Notes under the pieces: model-generated
Seen by the model: the letters and a program-made list of their open reading frames with translations, nothing else
Told to the model about the DNA's origin: nothing
Databases searched by the model: none
DNA from: Pectobacterium versatile
Lineage (GTDB): Bacteria > Pseudomonadota > Gammaproteobacteria > Enterobacterales > Enterobacteriaceae
Assembly: GCF_020166435.1 (NCBI RefSeq)
Contig: NZ_JAINZP010000009.1
Span: 1-64,000, forward strand
DNA: 64,000 bases
Reading direction: 5' to 3'
Shown here: positions 41,147-50,834 of the stretch, one piece after another
Numbering within the stretch: the first letter of the stretch is position 1
Layout of the letters: every line of letters starts with the position of its first letter
Position numbers and translations under genes: made by a program

Positions 41147-41172
41147 GGTTTCCCCCAATCACGGGGGAAACC
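41147..41172 (+). terminator. Hairpin after the 2HCT transporter gene
   Basis: Perfect 10-bp inverted repeat GGTTTCCCCC / GGGGGAAACC with a 6-base loop, 20 bases after the stop. Only a weak T run follows. Confidence 0.75.
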
Positions 41173-41184
41173 TTACTGTATGCA

Positions 41185-41363
41185 CGACCCCGTTCAGTCC
41201 GATCGCTACCGCGCTGATGCTCAAAAGTGTCTTTCACCTTACCTTGCGGGCGTTGCAGGGGTTTATCGACTTGGTTTTCCAGATGATGGATGTGCCGTTG
41301 CGTTGCCCAGATTACACCAGCATCAGCAAACGGTCTGGTGTAGATAATAAAAAAATCACCTAA
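41185..41363 (+). pseudogene. IS5/IS903-type transposase fragment
   Basis: In one frame (ending TAA at 41361-41363) the translation reads ALMLKSVFHLTLRALQGFID then LVFQMMDVPLRCPDYTSISK, which is the N-terminal part of IS5-family (IS903-like) transposases just before the DDE domain. There is no start codon, no DDE core and no inverted repeat. This is a decayed remnant that marks an old insertion at the edge of the foreign patch. Confidence 0.8.
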
Positions 41364-41628
41364 GCCCGTCGAAAGTGCATGGCGCTTTATGGTGAAGTTT
41401 GGTTTTCCTCATGGAGAAGAGCGTGAAAACATGTGGTTTGTGCCCGAAAAAATCGACGACGCGGTCGTCACGGGGACATTAATCAATCATCCGTTCTACG
41501 TTGAGGATATGCAGGAAGGCGGGGTGTATCCTATTGATATATCGTGGGTAACCGACTGGGTAATTTATTATCAGGGCGATAGCTATAAGCCTGATACTAT
41601 TTTTTATTTCCTTGGGCATGGTGCGTAA
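41344..41628 (+). pseudogene. DUF2314 protein fragment at the IS boundary
   Basis: The frame opens directly after a stop at 41341-41343 inside the transposase remnant and continues to a stop at 41626-41628; an ATG at 41389 would give 79 residues. The visible part (FPHGEERENMWFVPEKIDD, TGTLINHPF, ISWVTDWVIYYQG) resembles the C-terminal two-thirds of DUF2314 domains, which usually start about 30-40 residues earlier. The N-terminus appears lost at the IS junction, so it is probably a truncated gene, though a short product is possible. DUF2314 function is unknown. Confidence 0.6.
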
Positions 41629-41752
41629 AGGCGGTTTTGTTCTATTTTCAGATTGCAGAGATCATAAACGGTACTGTAACAAAAGATAATAAGACCACGG
41701 TTAGTAGCCATGAAGTGTGTAATTTTTACCCGTTAAGTATATCGTGTATAGT

Positions 41753-41774
41753 CTGTTCTTTCAAAAAAGAACAG
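41753..41774 (+). promoter_or_regulatory. Palindromic operator-like site before the 399-aa gene
   Basis: CTGTTCTTT (41753-41761) and AAAGAACAG (41766-41774) form a perfect 9-bp inverted repeat with a CAAA spacer. An extended -10 (TGTGATAAT, 41781-41789) follows, so the palindrome covers the -35 position, as a repressor site would. Confidence 0.6.
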
Positions 41775-41815
41775 GTATGCTGTGATAATATACAAAATTA
41801 ATCTGGGGAGGATAA

Positions 41816-43015
41816 ATGAAAATTTCCAATATTAATGTTAAAAACAATTTTTTCCCAGCATATACTAATACAGTAGAGATAATAAAGAGTATTTATCCTG
41901 ACATAAAATATTCATTTTTTTCAGAAAAACCAAATGTGTATGATCAGAATTATATAACAGGAAAAACTAGAGAATTCGCAATTTTTAAAATTGATGAGTA
42001 TATAAATAAAAAAGCAGCGATGGCTTCTGATGTAACAAAAATTTACGCAGAGTACCAAATTAATTCTACAGGGATTTCTCCTGATGAGGCTAATACCCGA
42101 GAAAAGAGTTGGGGGACGGTTATTTCAGGGAAACGTCCAATGGGGGTGTTTTCTGTTGATAGTTTGTATTCGCCAGAATTACATACTGTTATTGAATTCC
42201 CGAATATTGGCTGTAAAATTTTCCCTAAAGAAAAAAATGAATTTATATATATTATTATCATATACAGAAAGGATTGTGAACAGGGGGAAAGATATGCCAG
42301 TCGGTTTATTGAATTGTATGATAAAAAGAGAGAAATAATGGATTCTTTGGTAGGTGAACAGCATGAGATGAAAGTTATAAAATCAGAACTGGTTGTTGCT
42401 AGAGAAATGGGTGCGCTATTAAGTTATTTCCCAGAGGAAATAGATAATTACATGCACAAACTAAATACATCCTTTTCTCAGGAATCAACTGCTTCATTAA
42501 TGATGCATACTGAGCGTGTTGTAAATGAATCACAATGCAACCCTCGCCATAAAAGGATAGTAATAGGGTGTGGAGAGTTACACAAAAGGATATTTTTGGA
42601 TGAAGGCACCCATATTGGAGAACATTTACAATGTGACACGCTGGATATAGATCTCAATATGGGAAGCAATATTTTAGCTGATATAACACTACCTTTACAC
42701 CGAAAAATTCATAATAATTACAGCGCCGTTATGTGTGAAGCATTGCCACCTGAAATATATGGTTCTGATGTTTTTTATAATAATTTGAAGTTAATGACAA
42801 AAAGTGAAGCATCATTTGTTTTTAGCGGTTTAACAAAAAACACTAAAGAAATATTAACCGAGAAATTGAAATATCATAGACTGAATTTCTCAGAAACTGA
42901 AAGTATATTAGACCTCCCACAGTCACTGCTTTTAGATGAGGAACTGTTCTGGAATATGAAATTAGAATACTCAGAAAAACTTAGGAAGCATCGGCCAATT
43001 ATCGCCAAAAAATAA
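41816..43015 (+). CDS. Unrecognised 399-aa protein with methyltransferase-like core (candidate effector)
   Basis: I do not recognise the family. The gene is much more AT-rich than its neighbours, which points to recent transfer. The product has no Sec signal and a polar start (MKISNINVKNNFF) like many type III effectors. Residues 248-340 resemble a class I SAM methyltransferase: IVIGCG (motif I, with Gly-Cys-Gly), DTLDID (acidic end of strand 2), NILADIT (strand 3 acidic site) and AVMCEALPPEIYG followed by FVFSG. The N-terminal 200 residues are mixed alpha/beta with no motif I can name. The GGGGAGGAT ribosome site is strong. Effector status is inference. Confidence 0.6.
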   Translation: MKISNINVKNNFFPAYTNTVEIIKSIYPDIKYSFFSEKPNVYDQNYITGKTREFAIFKIDEYINKKAAMASDVTKIYAEYQINSTGISPDEANTREKSWGTVISGKRPMGVFSVDSLYSPELHTVIEFPNIGCKIFPKEKNEFIYIIIIYRKDCEQGERYASRFIELYDKKREIMDSLVGEQHEMKVIKSELVVAREMGALLSYFPEEIDNYMHKLNTSFSQESTASLMMHTERVVNESQCNPRHKRIVIGCGELHKRIFLDEGTHIGEHLQCDTLDIDLNMGSNILADITLPLHRKIHNNYSAVMCEALPPEIYGSDVFYNNLKLMTKSEASFVFSGLTKNTKEILTEKLKYHRLNFSETESILDLPQSLLLDEELFWNMKLEYSEKLRKHRPIIAKK

Positions 43016-43095
43016 ATTGGAAAATTCAAATTAGTTTATGACGAAAATTTCTGAGGTTTCAGCTTATTCACCCATGGCACTTGCCTATCTCTCGA

Positions 43096-43146
43096 CTGTC
43101 ACAAAACTGTCATATTTAGTACATTTTACTGTCACCAAATTGTCCT
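43096..43146 (+). promoter_or_regulatory. Two Pho boxes upstream of pstS
   Basis: CTGTCACAAAACTGTCAT (43096-43113) is a near-perfect 18-bp Pho box and CTGTCACCAAATTGTCCT (43129-43146) a second one, 33 bases apart. PhoB~P bound here turns on pstSCAB-phoU under phosphate limitation. Confidence 0.92.
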
Positions 43147-43237
43147 ATTTTTCCTCCTGCGAACTACACTCTGATTTGATAACTCTGATAGATAACGACG
43201 TTACGTCGACACGTTTGAGTATCCCACAGGAGGGATT

Positions 43238-44278
43238 ATGAAACCGATGCGTACCACTCTTGCCAGTGTTGTTGCGGCAACCCTTTCTCTGACGGCATTT
43301 TCTGCTTTAGCTGCTGCTAACCTCACCGGTGCCGGTGCGACATTCCCTGCGCCTGTTTATGCCAAATGGGCTGACTCCTATCAAAAAGAAACCGGTAATA
43401 AAGTTAACTATCAAGGCATCGGTTCTTCTGGCGGTGTAAAACAGATTATCGCTAAAACGGTCGATTTCGGTGCTTCTGACGCCCCTCTGGCTGACGACAA
43501 ATTAGCACAGGATGGTTTATTCCAGTTCCCAACCGTTATCGGTGGCGTGGTGCTGGCAGTGAACGTTCCTGGTATCAAATCTGGCGATTTAACGCTGGAT
43601 GGTAAAACGCTGGGTGATATCTACCTGGGTAACATCAAAAAATGGAACGACCCGGCGATCACCAAACTGAACCCGAATGCCAAGCTGCCGAATCAGGACA
43701 TCGCTGTGGTTCGTCGTGCTGACGGCTCTGGTACGTCTTTCGTGTTCACCAGCTATCTGGCAAAAGTGAACCCAGAGTGGAAAGAGAAGATTGGCGCAGG
43801 TTCTACCGTGAACTGGCCAACCGGTCTGGGCGGTAAAGGTAACGATGGTATCGCGGCGTTCGTACAACGTCTGCCTGGTTCTATCGGTTACGTAGAATAC
43901 GCGTATGCCAAGCAGAACAACCTAGCTTACACCAAACTGATTTCTGCCGATGGCAAAGCGGTTAGCCCGACTGGCGCTAGCTTCAGCAACGCGGCTAAAG
44001 AGATCGACTGGAGCAAGTCTTTCGCTCAGGATCTGACTAACCAGAAAGGCGCTGATGCATGGCCGATCACCTCAACCACGTTCATCCTGGTTCACACCAA
44101 ACAGGAAAAACCTGAGCAGGGCGCTGAAGTGTTGAAATTCTTCGACTGGGCGTTCAAGAAAGGCGGCGAGCAAGCTGAAGCGCTGGATTACGCCACACTG
44201 CCAAAAGAAGTGGTTGAGCAAATCCGTGCTGCCTGGAAAACCCAGGTAAAAGACAGCAGCGGTAAAGCACTGTACTAA
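43238..44278 (+). CDS. pstS: Phosphate-binding periplasmic protein PstS
   Basis: A 346-residue periplasmic phosphate receptor with a signal peptide of about 25 residues (cut after ALA) and the phosphate-binding segments [16 protein letters not shown] and [15 protein letters not shown]. It is the first gene of the Pho-controlled operon, with GGAGG upstream of the ATG at 43238. Confidence 0.97.
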   Translation: MKPMRTTLASVVAATLSLTAFSALAAANLTGAGATFPAPVYAKWADSYQKETGNKVNYQGIGSSGGVKQIIAKTVDFGASDAPLADDKLAQDGLFQFPTVIGGVVLAVNVPGIKSGDLTLDGKTLGDIYLGNIKKWNDPAITKLNPNAKLPNQDIAVVRRADGSGTSFVFTSYLAKVNPEWKEKIGAGSTVNWPTGLGGKGNDGIAAFVQRLPGSIGYVEYAYAKQNNLAYTKLISADGKAVSPTGASFSNAAKEIDWSKSFAQDLTNQKGADAWPITSTTFILVHTKQEKPEQGAEVLKFFDWAFKKGGEQAEALDYATLPKEVVEQIRAAWKTQVKDSSGKALY

Positions 44279-44440
44279 TTATTGTATCGACACGTCGTGT
44301 TGATAATCAGAGCGTGATGAAGTTGTCAGGTTCTGGAAAATACGTAGTGGAATAACACGTCGTATCGGGGCGGAGAGGTGATAGTAACCTCTCTGCCTTC
44401 AATAGCTTATCAAATGTAGTTAAAACGAGAAGAGAGACGT

Positions 44441-45400
44441 ATGGCGGAGTACAAGCCAACTATCAAAGCCCCGGGAAAGTATGGCGATATCCTCTTCAGC
44501 GCGCTGGTAAAACTGGCGGCGCTGGTCACGCTACTGCTATTGGGTGGCATCATTGTTTCCCTGATTGTGGCGTCCTGGCCTAGCATCGAGAAGTTCGGTT
44601 TTGCCTTCTTGTGGACGAAAGAGTGGGATGCGCCCGCAGAGCAGTTTGGTGCACTGGTTCCGATTTACGGCACCATCGTTACCTCACTGATTGCACTGAT
44701 TATTGCGATTCCGATTAGCTTCGGGATTGCGCTATTTCTGACAGAACTGGCACCCGCTTGGTTGAAGCGTCCGCTTGGCGTGGCGATTGAATTGCTGGCA
44801 GCCATACCGAGTATTGTTTACGGCATGTGGGGGCTGTTCATTTTCGCTCCTCTGTTTGCTAAATACTTCCAACAACCGGTAGGCAACGTCCTGTCCGGTA
44901 TTCCTATTGTTGGCTCGCTGTTCTCCGGCCCGGCATTCGGGATCGGTATTCTGGCGGCTGGCGTCATTCTGGCCATCATGATTATCCCGTACATTGCGGC
45001 GGTGATGCGTGACGTGTTTGAGCAAACGCCGGTGATGATGAAAGAGTCCGCTTACGGCATTGGCTGTACGACGTGGGAAGTCATCTGGCGCATTGTGCTG
45101 CCTTACACCAAAAACGGCGTGATCGGTGGGGTGATGTTGGGATTAGGGCGCGCGTTGGGGGAAACCATGGCGGTGACCTTTATCATCGGTAACACCTACC
45201 AACTCGACAGCGCGTCGCTGTATATGCCAGGCAACAGTATTACCTCTGCGCTGGCGAATGAGTTCGCCGAAGCTGAATCCGGCTTGCACACGGCGGCACT
45301 GATGGAACTGGGGCTGATTCTGTTTGTGATTACCTTTATTGTTCTGGCATGTTCAAAGCTGATGGTGATGCGTCTGGCTAAAAATGAGGGGGCGCGCTAA
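44441..45400 (+). CDS. pstC: Phosphate ABC transporter permease PstC
   Basis: A 319-residue permease with six helices and the EAA-type loop ([20 protein letters not shown]). It forms the channel with PstA. The 162-base gap from pstS and the 1-base overlap with pstA (TAATG) are the usual pattern. Confidence 0.97.
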   Translation: MAEYKPTIKAPGKYGDILFSALVKLAALVTLLLLGGIIVSLIVASWPSIEKFGFAFLWTKEWDAPAEQFGALVPIYGTIVTSLIALIIAIPISFGIALFLTELAPAWLKRPLGVAIELLAAIPSIVYGMWGLFIFAPLFAKYFQQPVGNVLSGIPIVGSLFSGPAFGIGILAAGVILAIMIIPYIAAVMRDVFEQTPVMMKESAYGIGCTTWEVIWRIVLPYTKNGVIGGVMLGLGRALGETMAVTFIIGNTYQLDSASLYMPGNSITSALANEFAEAESGLHTAALMELGLILFVITFIVLACSKLMVMRLAKNEGAR

Positions 45401-46287
45401 TGGCTACATTAGGCATAGAGCAAGACGCTGCTCTGGAGCGTTCGCGGCGTAAAATGCAGGCCTGGCGCCGCCAGAAAAACCGTATTGCGCTGTTCTTATC
45501 CATGTCCACGATGGTATTCGGCCTGTTCTGGCTGGTCTGGATCCTGTTTTCGACCGTGACCCGAGGCGTGGATGGCATGTCTCTGGCGTTGTTTACCGAA
45601 ATGACGCCGCCGCCTAATACGGCGGGTGGTGGATTGGCGAATGCCATCGTCGGGAGCGGATTGCTGATCCTGTGGGCGACGCTGCTGGGGACGCCGCTGG
45701 GGATTATGGCGGGTATCTATCTGGCGGAATACGGTCGTAAATCCTGGATCGCCGAAGTGATTCGTTTCATCAACGACATTCTGCTGTCAGCACCGTCGAT
45801 TGTGGTGGGTCTGTTTGTCTACACGCTGGTGGTGGCAAAAATGCAGCACTTCTCCGGCTGGGCGGGGGTGATTGCGCTGGCGCTGTTGCAGGTGCCGATT
45901 GTGATTCGTACCACCGAGAACATGCTTAAACTGGTGCCAGATAGCCTGCGTGAAGCGGCTTATGCACTGGGTACGCCGAAATGGAAAATGATTTCTGCGA
46001 TTACGCTGAAGGCATCGGTATCGGGCATCATCACTGGGGTATTGTTGGCCATTGCGCGTATTGCTGGGGAAACCGCGCCGCTGCTGTTTACGTCGCTGTC
46101 GAATCAGTTCTGGAGCACGGATATGATGCATCCGATTGCTAACCTGCCGGTCACCATATTTAAGTTTGCCATGAGCCCGTTTGTGGAGTGGCAACAGCTG
46201 GCTTGGGCGGGCGTACTGCTGATTACGATGTGTGTGCTGCTGCTGAATATTCTGGCGCGCGTTATTTTCTCTGCCAAGAAGCACTAA
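45400..46287 (+). CDS. pstA: Phosphate ABC transporter permease PstA
   Basis: A 295-residue permease with six helices and an EAA-type loop ([20 protein letters not shown]). It has a long basic N-terminus ([15 protein letters not shown]). Its ATG shares one base with the pstC stop. Confidence 0.97.
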   Translation: MATLGIEQDAALERSRRKMQAWRRQKNRIALFLSMSTMVFGLFWLVWILFSTVTRGVDGMSLALFTEMTPPPNTAGGGLANAIVGSGLLILWATLLGTPLGIMAGIYLAEYGRKSWIAEVIRFINDILLSAPSIVVGLFVYTLVVAKMQHFSGWAGVIALALLQVPIVIRTTENMLKLVPDSLREAAYALGTPKWKMISAITLKASVSGIITGVLLAIARIAGETAPLLFTSLSNQFWSTDMMHPIANLPVTIFKFAMSPFVEWQQLAWAGVLLITMCVLLLNILARVIFSAKKH

Positions 46288-46313
46288 TTCGCTAAGAAAT
46301 AGTCGTTTTCTGA

Positions 46314-47147
<834 letters not shown>

Positions 47148-47160
47148 TTAGGAAAGCATC

Positions 47161-47889
47161 ATGGATAATCTGAATCTGAACAAACACATTTCCGGTCAGT
47201 TTAACGCCGAACTGGAACACATCCGCACGCAGGTCCTGACCATGGGCGGGCTGGTGGAGCAACAGCTGAGTGACGCGATTACCGCGATGCATAATCAGGA
47301 TGCGGAGCTGGCTCAGCAGGTGATTGAAGGTGACGCCAAAGTTAACATGATGGAAGTGGCGATTGATGAAGCCTGCGTGCGCATTATTGCGAAAAGGCAG
47401 CCTACCGCCAGCGATCTGCGTCTGGTGATGGCGATCATCAAAACCATCTCCGAACTGGAACGCATCGGTGACGTAGCGGATAAAATCTGTCGCACTGCGC
47501 TGGAGAAGTTCTCCCATCAGCATCAGCCGCTGCTGGTGAGTCTGGAGTCATTAGGGCGCCACACCGTGCAGATGCTGCATGACGTGCTGGATGCGTTTGC
47601 CCGTATGGATCTGGATGAAGCGATTCGTATTTATCGCGAAGACAAAAAAGTGGATAAAGAGTACGAAGGGATTGTGCGTCAACTGATGACCCACATGATG
47701 GAAGATCCTCGCACCATCCCAAGCGTACTGACGGCGTTGTTCTGCGCCCGTTCCATCGAGCGTATCGGTGACCGTTGCCAGAACATCTGCGAATTTATCT
47801 TCTATTTCGTCAAAGGTCAGGATTTCCGTCACCTGGGTGGCGATGCGCTGGAAAAGCTGCTGGCGCAGAAAGATAAAGCGGAAGAGTGA
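47161..47889 (+). CDS. phoU: Phosphate signalling regulator PhoU
   Basis: A 242-residue all-helical protein with two three-helix-bundle repeats bearing the E/DxxxD metal-binding motifs ([16 protein letters not shown] and [16 protein letters not shown]). It links Pst transport to PhoR and so keeps the Pho regulon off in high phosphate. Last gene of the operon, 13 bases after pstB. Confidence 0.97.
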   Translation: MDNLNLNKHISGQFNAELEHIRTQVLTMGGLVEQQLSDAITAMHNQDAELAQQVIEGDAKVNMMEVAIDEACVRIIAKRQPTASDLRLVMAIIKTISELERIGDVADKICRTALEKFSHQHQPLLVSLESLGRHTVQMLHDVLDAFARMDLDEAIRIYREDKKVDKEYEGIVRQLMTHMMEDPRTIPSVLTALFCARSIERIGDRCQNICEFIFYFVKGQDFRHLGGDALEKLLAQKDKAEE

Positions 47890-47913
47890 TCCAGTCCTTG
47901 CGCTTATCGTGAC

Positions 47914-47942
47914 AACGCCCTGCTTGCAGGGCGTTATTTTTT
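47914..47942. terminator. Bidirectional terminator, phoU / SutR-like gene
   Basis: Perfect 10-bp stem AACGCCCTGC / GCAGGGCGTT with a TT loop, followed by ATTTTTT on the plus strand. The regulator's stop codon lies in the hairpin's right arm and tail. Confidence 0.88.
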
Positions 47943-48500
47943 ATCAGGATAGTGAATCAGATCGTGGAAGCGCGCTGTGGTATCGGCAGGGTTATGGTAG
48001 CGGTGTTCCCTGTCGGCGGCAAAGCGCAAGGCGTCACCAGCGGACAACACATGCGTCTGTCCATCAACAGTCATTTCCAGTTGTCCCTCCAGCACAATAA
48101 TATGCTCGATCACCCCGCTTTCATGCGCCGATGAGGTGCTGCTGGCACCCGCCGCCAGCTCAATAACCAACATATCAAAACGTAGTTTTTCGTCGAAAGG
48201 GAAGAGCGGTGCAACGTGCATTCCTGCTTCGTTTTCCCTGAATGACGATCCCGCCCCTGAGCGATAGGTCACGTCTTCATCCGCGAGCGTCGGTTCAATA
48301 AAGCTAGAGAACGCGACATTCATACCGGTCGCAATTTTCCACAGCGTGGCAACCGTCGGGCTGGATTCACCCCGCTCGATCTGGCCCAGCATCGCTTTGC
48401 TCACACCCGTTTCTTCTGCCGCACGCGTGAGGCTCCAGCTTTTCTCTTGTCTTAACTTTTTCAACGTATTGCCAATACGGCGGGTTAGCTCATCAGACAT
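47934..48500 (-). CDS. XRE-family regulator with C-terminal cupin (SutR-like)
   Basis: A 188-residue regulator: an N-terminal helix-turn-helix (RRIGNTLKKLRQEKSWSLTR, then VSKAMLGQIERGESSP) and a C-terminal cupin (about residues 105-180, with LEGQLEMTVDG and SAGDALRF), where a small ligand would bind. It is divergent from a BenE-type transporter, the same pairing as ydcN (sutR)-ydcO in E. coli. The ATG at 48500 drops 12 residues that would run into an operator. Two palindromes lie between the genes. Confidence 0.85.
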   Translation of the reverse strand: MSDELTRRIGNTLKKLRQEKSWSLTRAAEETGVSKAMLGQIERGESSPTVATLWKIATGMNVAFSSFIEPTLADEDVTYRSGAGSSFRENEAGMHVAPLFPFDEKLRFDMLVIELAAGASSTSSAHESGVIEHIIVLEGQLEMTVDGQTHVLSAGDALRFAADREHRYHNPADTTARFHDLIHYPDKK

Positions 48501-48518
48501 CTGTACTGGCTCCTGCTT

Positions 48519-48571
48519 GTGCGTTATAGCGCACACTGCTATGTTAACGCTTTCTGTGCGTTATAACGCAC
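48519..48571. promoter_or_regulatory. Twin palindromic operators between the regulator and benE-type genes
   Basis: GTGCGTTATAGCGCAC (48519-48534, one base-pair mismatch) and GTGCGTTATAACGCAC (48556-48571, perfect 16-bp palindrome), 37 bp between starts. The same sequence twice in a divergent promoter is strong evidence for the binding site of the adjacent XRE-cupin regulator. Confidence 0.85.
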
Positions 48572-48591
48572 GATAAGAATGAAGGTATACC

Positions 48592-49776
48592 ATGCCTGCA
48601 TCATTTGCGCTAAAAGATGTCACCTTTTCGACCCTTATCGCTGGCTTCGTTGCGGTGCTGGTGGGCTACACCAGCTCCGCCGCCATCATTTTTCAGGCAG
48701 CAGAAGCGGCGGGTGCCAGTGCGGTGCAGATCGGCGGCTGGTTAAGCATGCTGGGGATTGCCCAAGGGCTGGCCTCTATTAGCCTGTCGCTGTATTACCG
48801 CGCGCCGATACTGGCGGCCTGGTCAACGCCAGGGGCGGCGCTGCTGGTCACCAGCCTGCCGGGCACCTCGATCAATGAGGCGATCGGCGTGTTCCTGTTT
48901 GCCTCCGCGCTTATTTTTATCTGTGGGATCACTGGCCTCTTTGCCCGCCTGATGAATGTTATTCCGCAGGCTATTTCTGCTGCGATGCTGGCGGGGATTT
49001 TGCTGCGCTTTGGTGCGGATGCCTTTCTTTCCCTGCAACACGATTTCTGGCTGGCTTTTGCGATGTGCATAACCTATTTGCTCAGCCGTCGGCTGTTGCC
49101 GCGCTTTGCGATTGTACTGACGCTGCTTGCTGGCCTGCTGCTAGCCTTATTTCGCGGACAAATTGTGGTTTCTGATTCGCCGCTGGTGTTCGCCGTACCG
49201 GAGTTTATTACGCCGCATTTTTCATGGGCGTCTCTGCTGGGTGTCGGTATTCCATTTTTCATTGTCACGATGGCGTCGCAGAACGCGCCGGGCGTTGCCA
49301 CGCTGAAAGCCGCTGGCTATCAGGTTCCTATATCACCGCTGATTAGTATTACCGCATTAATCGCGCTGGTTTTGACGCCGTTCGGTGGTTTTTCCGTCTG
49401 TATCGCCGCGATTACCGCCGCGATCTGTATGGGGCCGGATGTACATCCCGATCCGAAGAAACGCTATCTTGCTGCCGTCGCTGCCGGTGGCTTTTATCTG
49501 CTGGCGGGCGCTTTTGGCGGATCAATCGGGCAGCTTTTCACGGCGCTACCGCAGCCGCTGATTCACTCTATCGCCGGTTTGGCGCTGCTCAGCACCATTT
49601 CTGGCAGCCTGTATCGCGCTTTACTGGATGAAAAACAGCGCGATGCTGCGGTAGTCACCTTCCTAATTACCGCCTCAGGGCTGACGTTGTGGGGAATCGG
49701 TGCGGCGTTTTGGGGATTGATTGGGGGGATGATGACCTGGTTTATTCTGTCAGCATACGCTGACAAGGTGCGTTGA
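48592..49776 (+). CDS. Benzoate/H+ symporter family transporter (BenE/YdcO-like)
   Basis: A 394-residue membrane protein with about 12 helices of the BenE family (YdcO in E. coli). The family signature regions GYTSSAAIIFQAAEAAGAS near residue 23 and PFGGFSVCIAAITAAICMGP near residue 260 are present. No benzoate catabolic genes lie nearby, so the substrate is not known. It is probably controlled by the divergent XRE-cupin gene. Confidence 0.88.
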   Translation: MPASFALKDVTFSTLIAGFVAVLVGYTSSAAIIFQAAEAAGASAVQIGGWLSMLGIAQGLASISLSLYYRAPILAAWSTPGAALLVTSLPGTSINEAIGVFLFASALIFICGITGLFARLMNVIPQAISAAMLAGILLRFGADAFLSLQHDFWLAFAMCITYLLSRRLLPRFAIVLTLLAGLLLALFRGQIVVSDSPLVFAVPEFITPHFSWASLLGVGIPFFIVTMASQNAPGVATLKAAGYQVPISPLISITALIALVLTPFGGFSVCIAAITAAICMGPDVHPDPKKRYLAAVAAGGFYLLAGAFGGSIGQLFTALPQPLIHSIAGLALLSTISGSLYRALLDEKQRDAAVVTFLITASGLTLWGIGAAFWGLIGGMMTWFILSAYADKVR

Positions 49777-49807
49777 ATCGTCAGGATAATCTGCCAGAAT
49801 TCCGAAG

Positions 49808-49840
49808 TAACATAAGGTTATATTATAGCTATTTATGTTA
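49808..49840 (+). promoter_or_regulatory. Inverted repeat at the amino-acid transporter promoter
   Basis: TAACATAA (49808-49815) and TTATGTTA (49833-49840) are perfect inverted arms flanking an AT-rich centre with TATTAT, a possible -10. It looks like an operator spanning the promoter of the binding-protein gene. Confidence 0.5.
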
Positions 49841-49903
49841 TTTCCCGCGTTTTCACCCTGCTGATAGCCTGCTGTTAATACACCAATAATTAAGGGGCAG
49901 GGA

Positions 49904-50740
49904 ATGAAAAAGCAGATTTTGACAGTGACTTTATTGGCCGGGTTGGCTTCCGTTTCTGGTGCTGCACAGGCAGATAAATTAGATGACATTCAGAAGGCGG
50001 GTGTGGTGAAAATTGCCGTCTTCGACAGTAATCCGCCGTTTGGCTATGTCGATCCGCAAAGCAAAAAGCTGGTGGGTTATGACGTGGATATCGCCGAGGC
50101 GATTGGTAAAGCGTTGGGCGTAAAGGTTGAGCTGCGTGCGACTAATCCCGCTAACCGTATTCCTTTGTTAAGTTCGCAGAAAGTCGATCTGATCGCCGCG
50201 AACTTCACCATTACCGATGAGCGTGCCAAGCAGGTTAACTTTAGTATTCCTTATTTCGCTACCGGACAAAAATTCATCGCCCGTAAAGGCGTGCTGAAAA
50301 CGCCGGAAGACATCAAAACGCTGCGCATCGGCGCGGATAAAGGCACCGTGCAGGAGATTACCCTGCGTGAGCATTACCCGACAGCCAAAGTGATTTCCTA
50401 CGATGATACGCCGCTGGCCTTCGCCGCGCTGCGTAACGGCAACGTTCAGGCCATCACGCAGGATGATGCCAAACTGGTCGGCCTGCTGGCTAACGTGCCT
50501 GATGCACAGAAGGCTGAGTTTGAAATCTCACCGTTCAGTATTACCAAAGAGTATCAGGGCGTCGGGATTCCGAAGGGCGAAGAGCGTCTGACGGCGAAAA
50601 TTAACGACACGCTGATTAATCTGGAAAAACAGGGTGAAGCGAAGACGATTTACGATCGCTGGTTCGGGCCGAGCACAAAATCATCCCAACCGCGCGGCGA
50701 CTTCACCTTTGCCCCGCTGGATCAACAACCTAAATCCTGA
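49904..50740 (+). CDS. Amino-acid ABC transporter periplasmic binding protein
   Basis: A 278-residue family 3 solute-binding protein. Signal peptide of about 23 residues (cut after AQA), then the family signature GYDVDIAEAIGKALGVKVEL (about residues 56-75) and a Venus-flytrap fold. It carries an unusual Ser/Pro/Gln tail (about 20 residues). It is followed by a hairpin and two permease genes; the specific amino acid is not predictable. Confidence 0.9.
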   Translation: MKKQILTVTLLAGLASVSGAAQADKLDDIQKAGVVKIAVFDSNPPFGYVDPQSKKLVGYDVDIAEAIGKALGVKVELRATNPANRIPLLSSQKVDLIAANFTITDERAKQVNFSIPYFATGQKFIARKGVLKTPEDIKTLRIGADKGTVQEITLREHYPTAKVISYDDTPLAFAALRNGNVQAITQDDAKLVGLLANVPDAQKAEFEISPFSITKEYQGVGIPKGEERLTAKINDTLINLEKQGEAKTIYDRWFGPSTKSSQPRGDFTFAPLDQQPKS

Positions 50741-50769
50741 TAGCTGACGCCTTCAGTGCTATGATCTCA

Positions 50770-50789
50770 GCCCTCTGCATGCAGAGGGC
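50770..50789 (+). terminator. Palindromic hairpin between binding protein and permease genes
   Basis: GCCCTCTGCA/TGCAGAGGGC is a perfect 20-bp palindrome followed by a short T-rich run, 29 bases after the binding-protein stop. It likely reduces transcription into the permease genes. Confidence 0.7.
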
Positions 50790-50834
50790 ATTTCTATTTG
50801 TACCTCGTAATAATGACAAAGAGAGATAAAACGC

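Noticed and set aside
41641-41815. Hrp box upstream of the 399-aa gene
   Set aside because: GACCACGG is present but no matching upstream half at 15-16 bases; no support for HrpL control.
43038-43241. 67-codon frame before pstS
   Set aside because: It runs through both Pho boxes and the pstS leader; no family resemblance.
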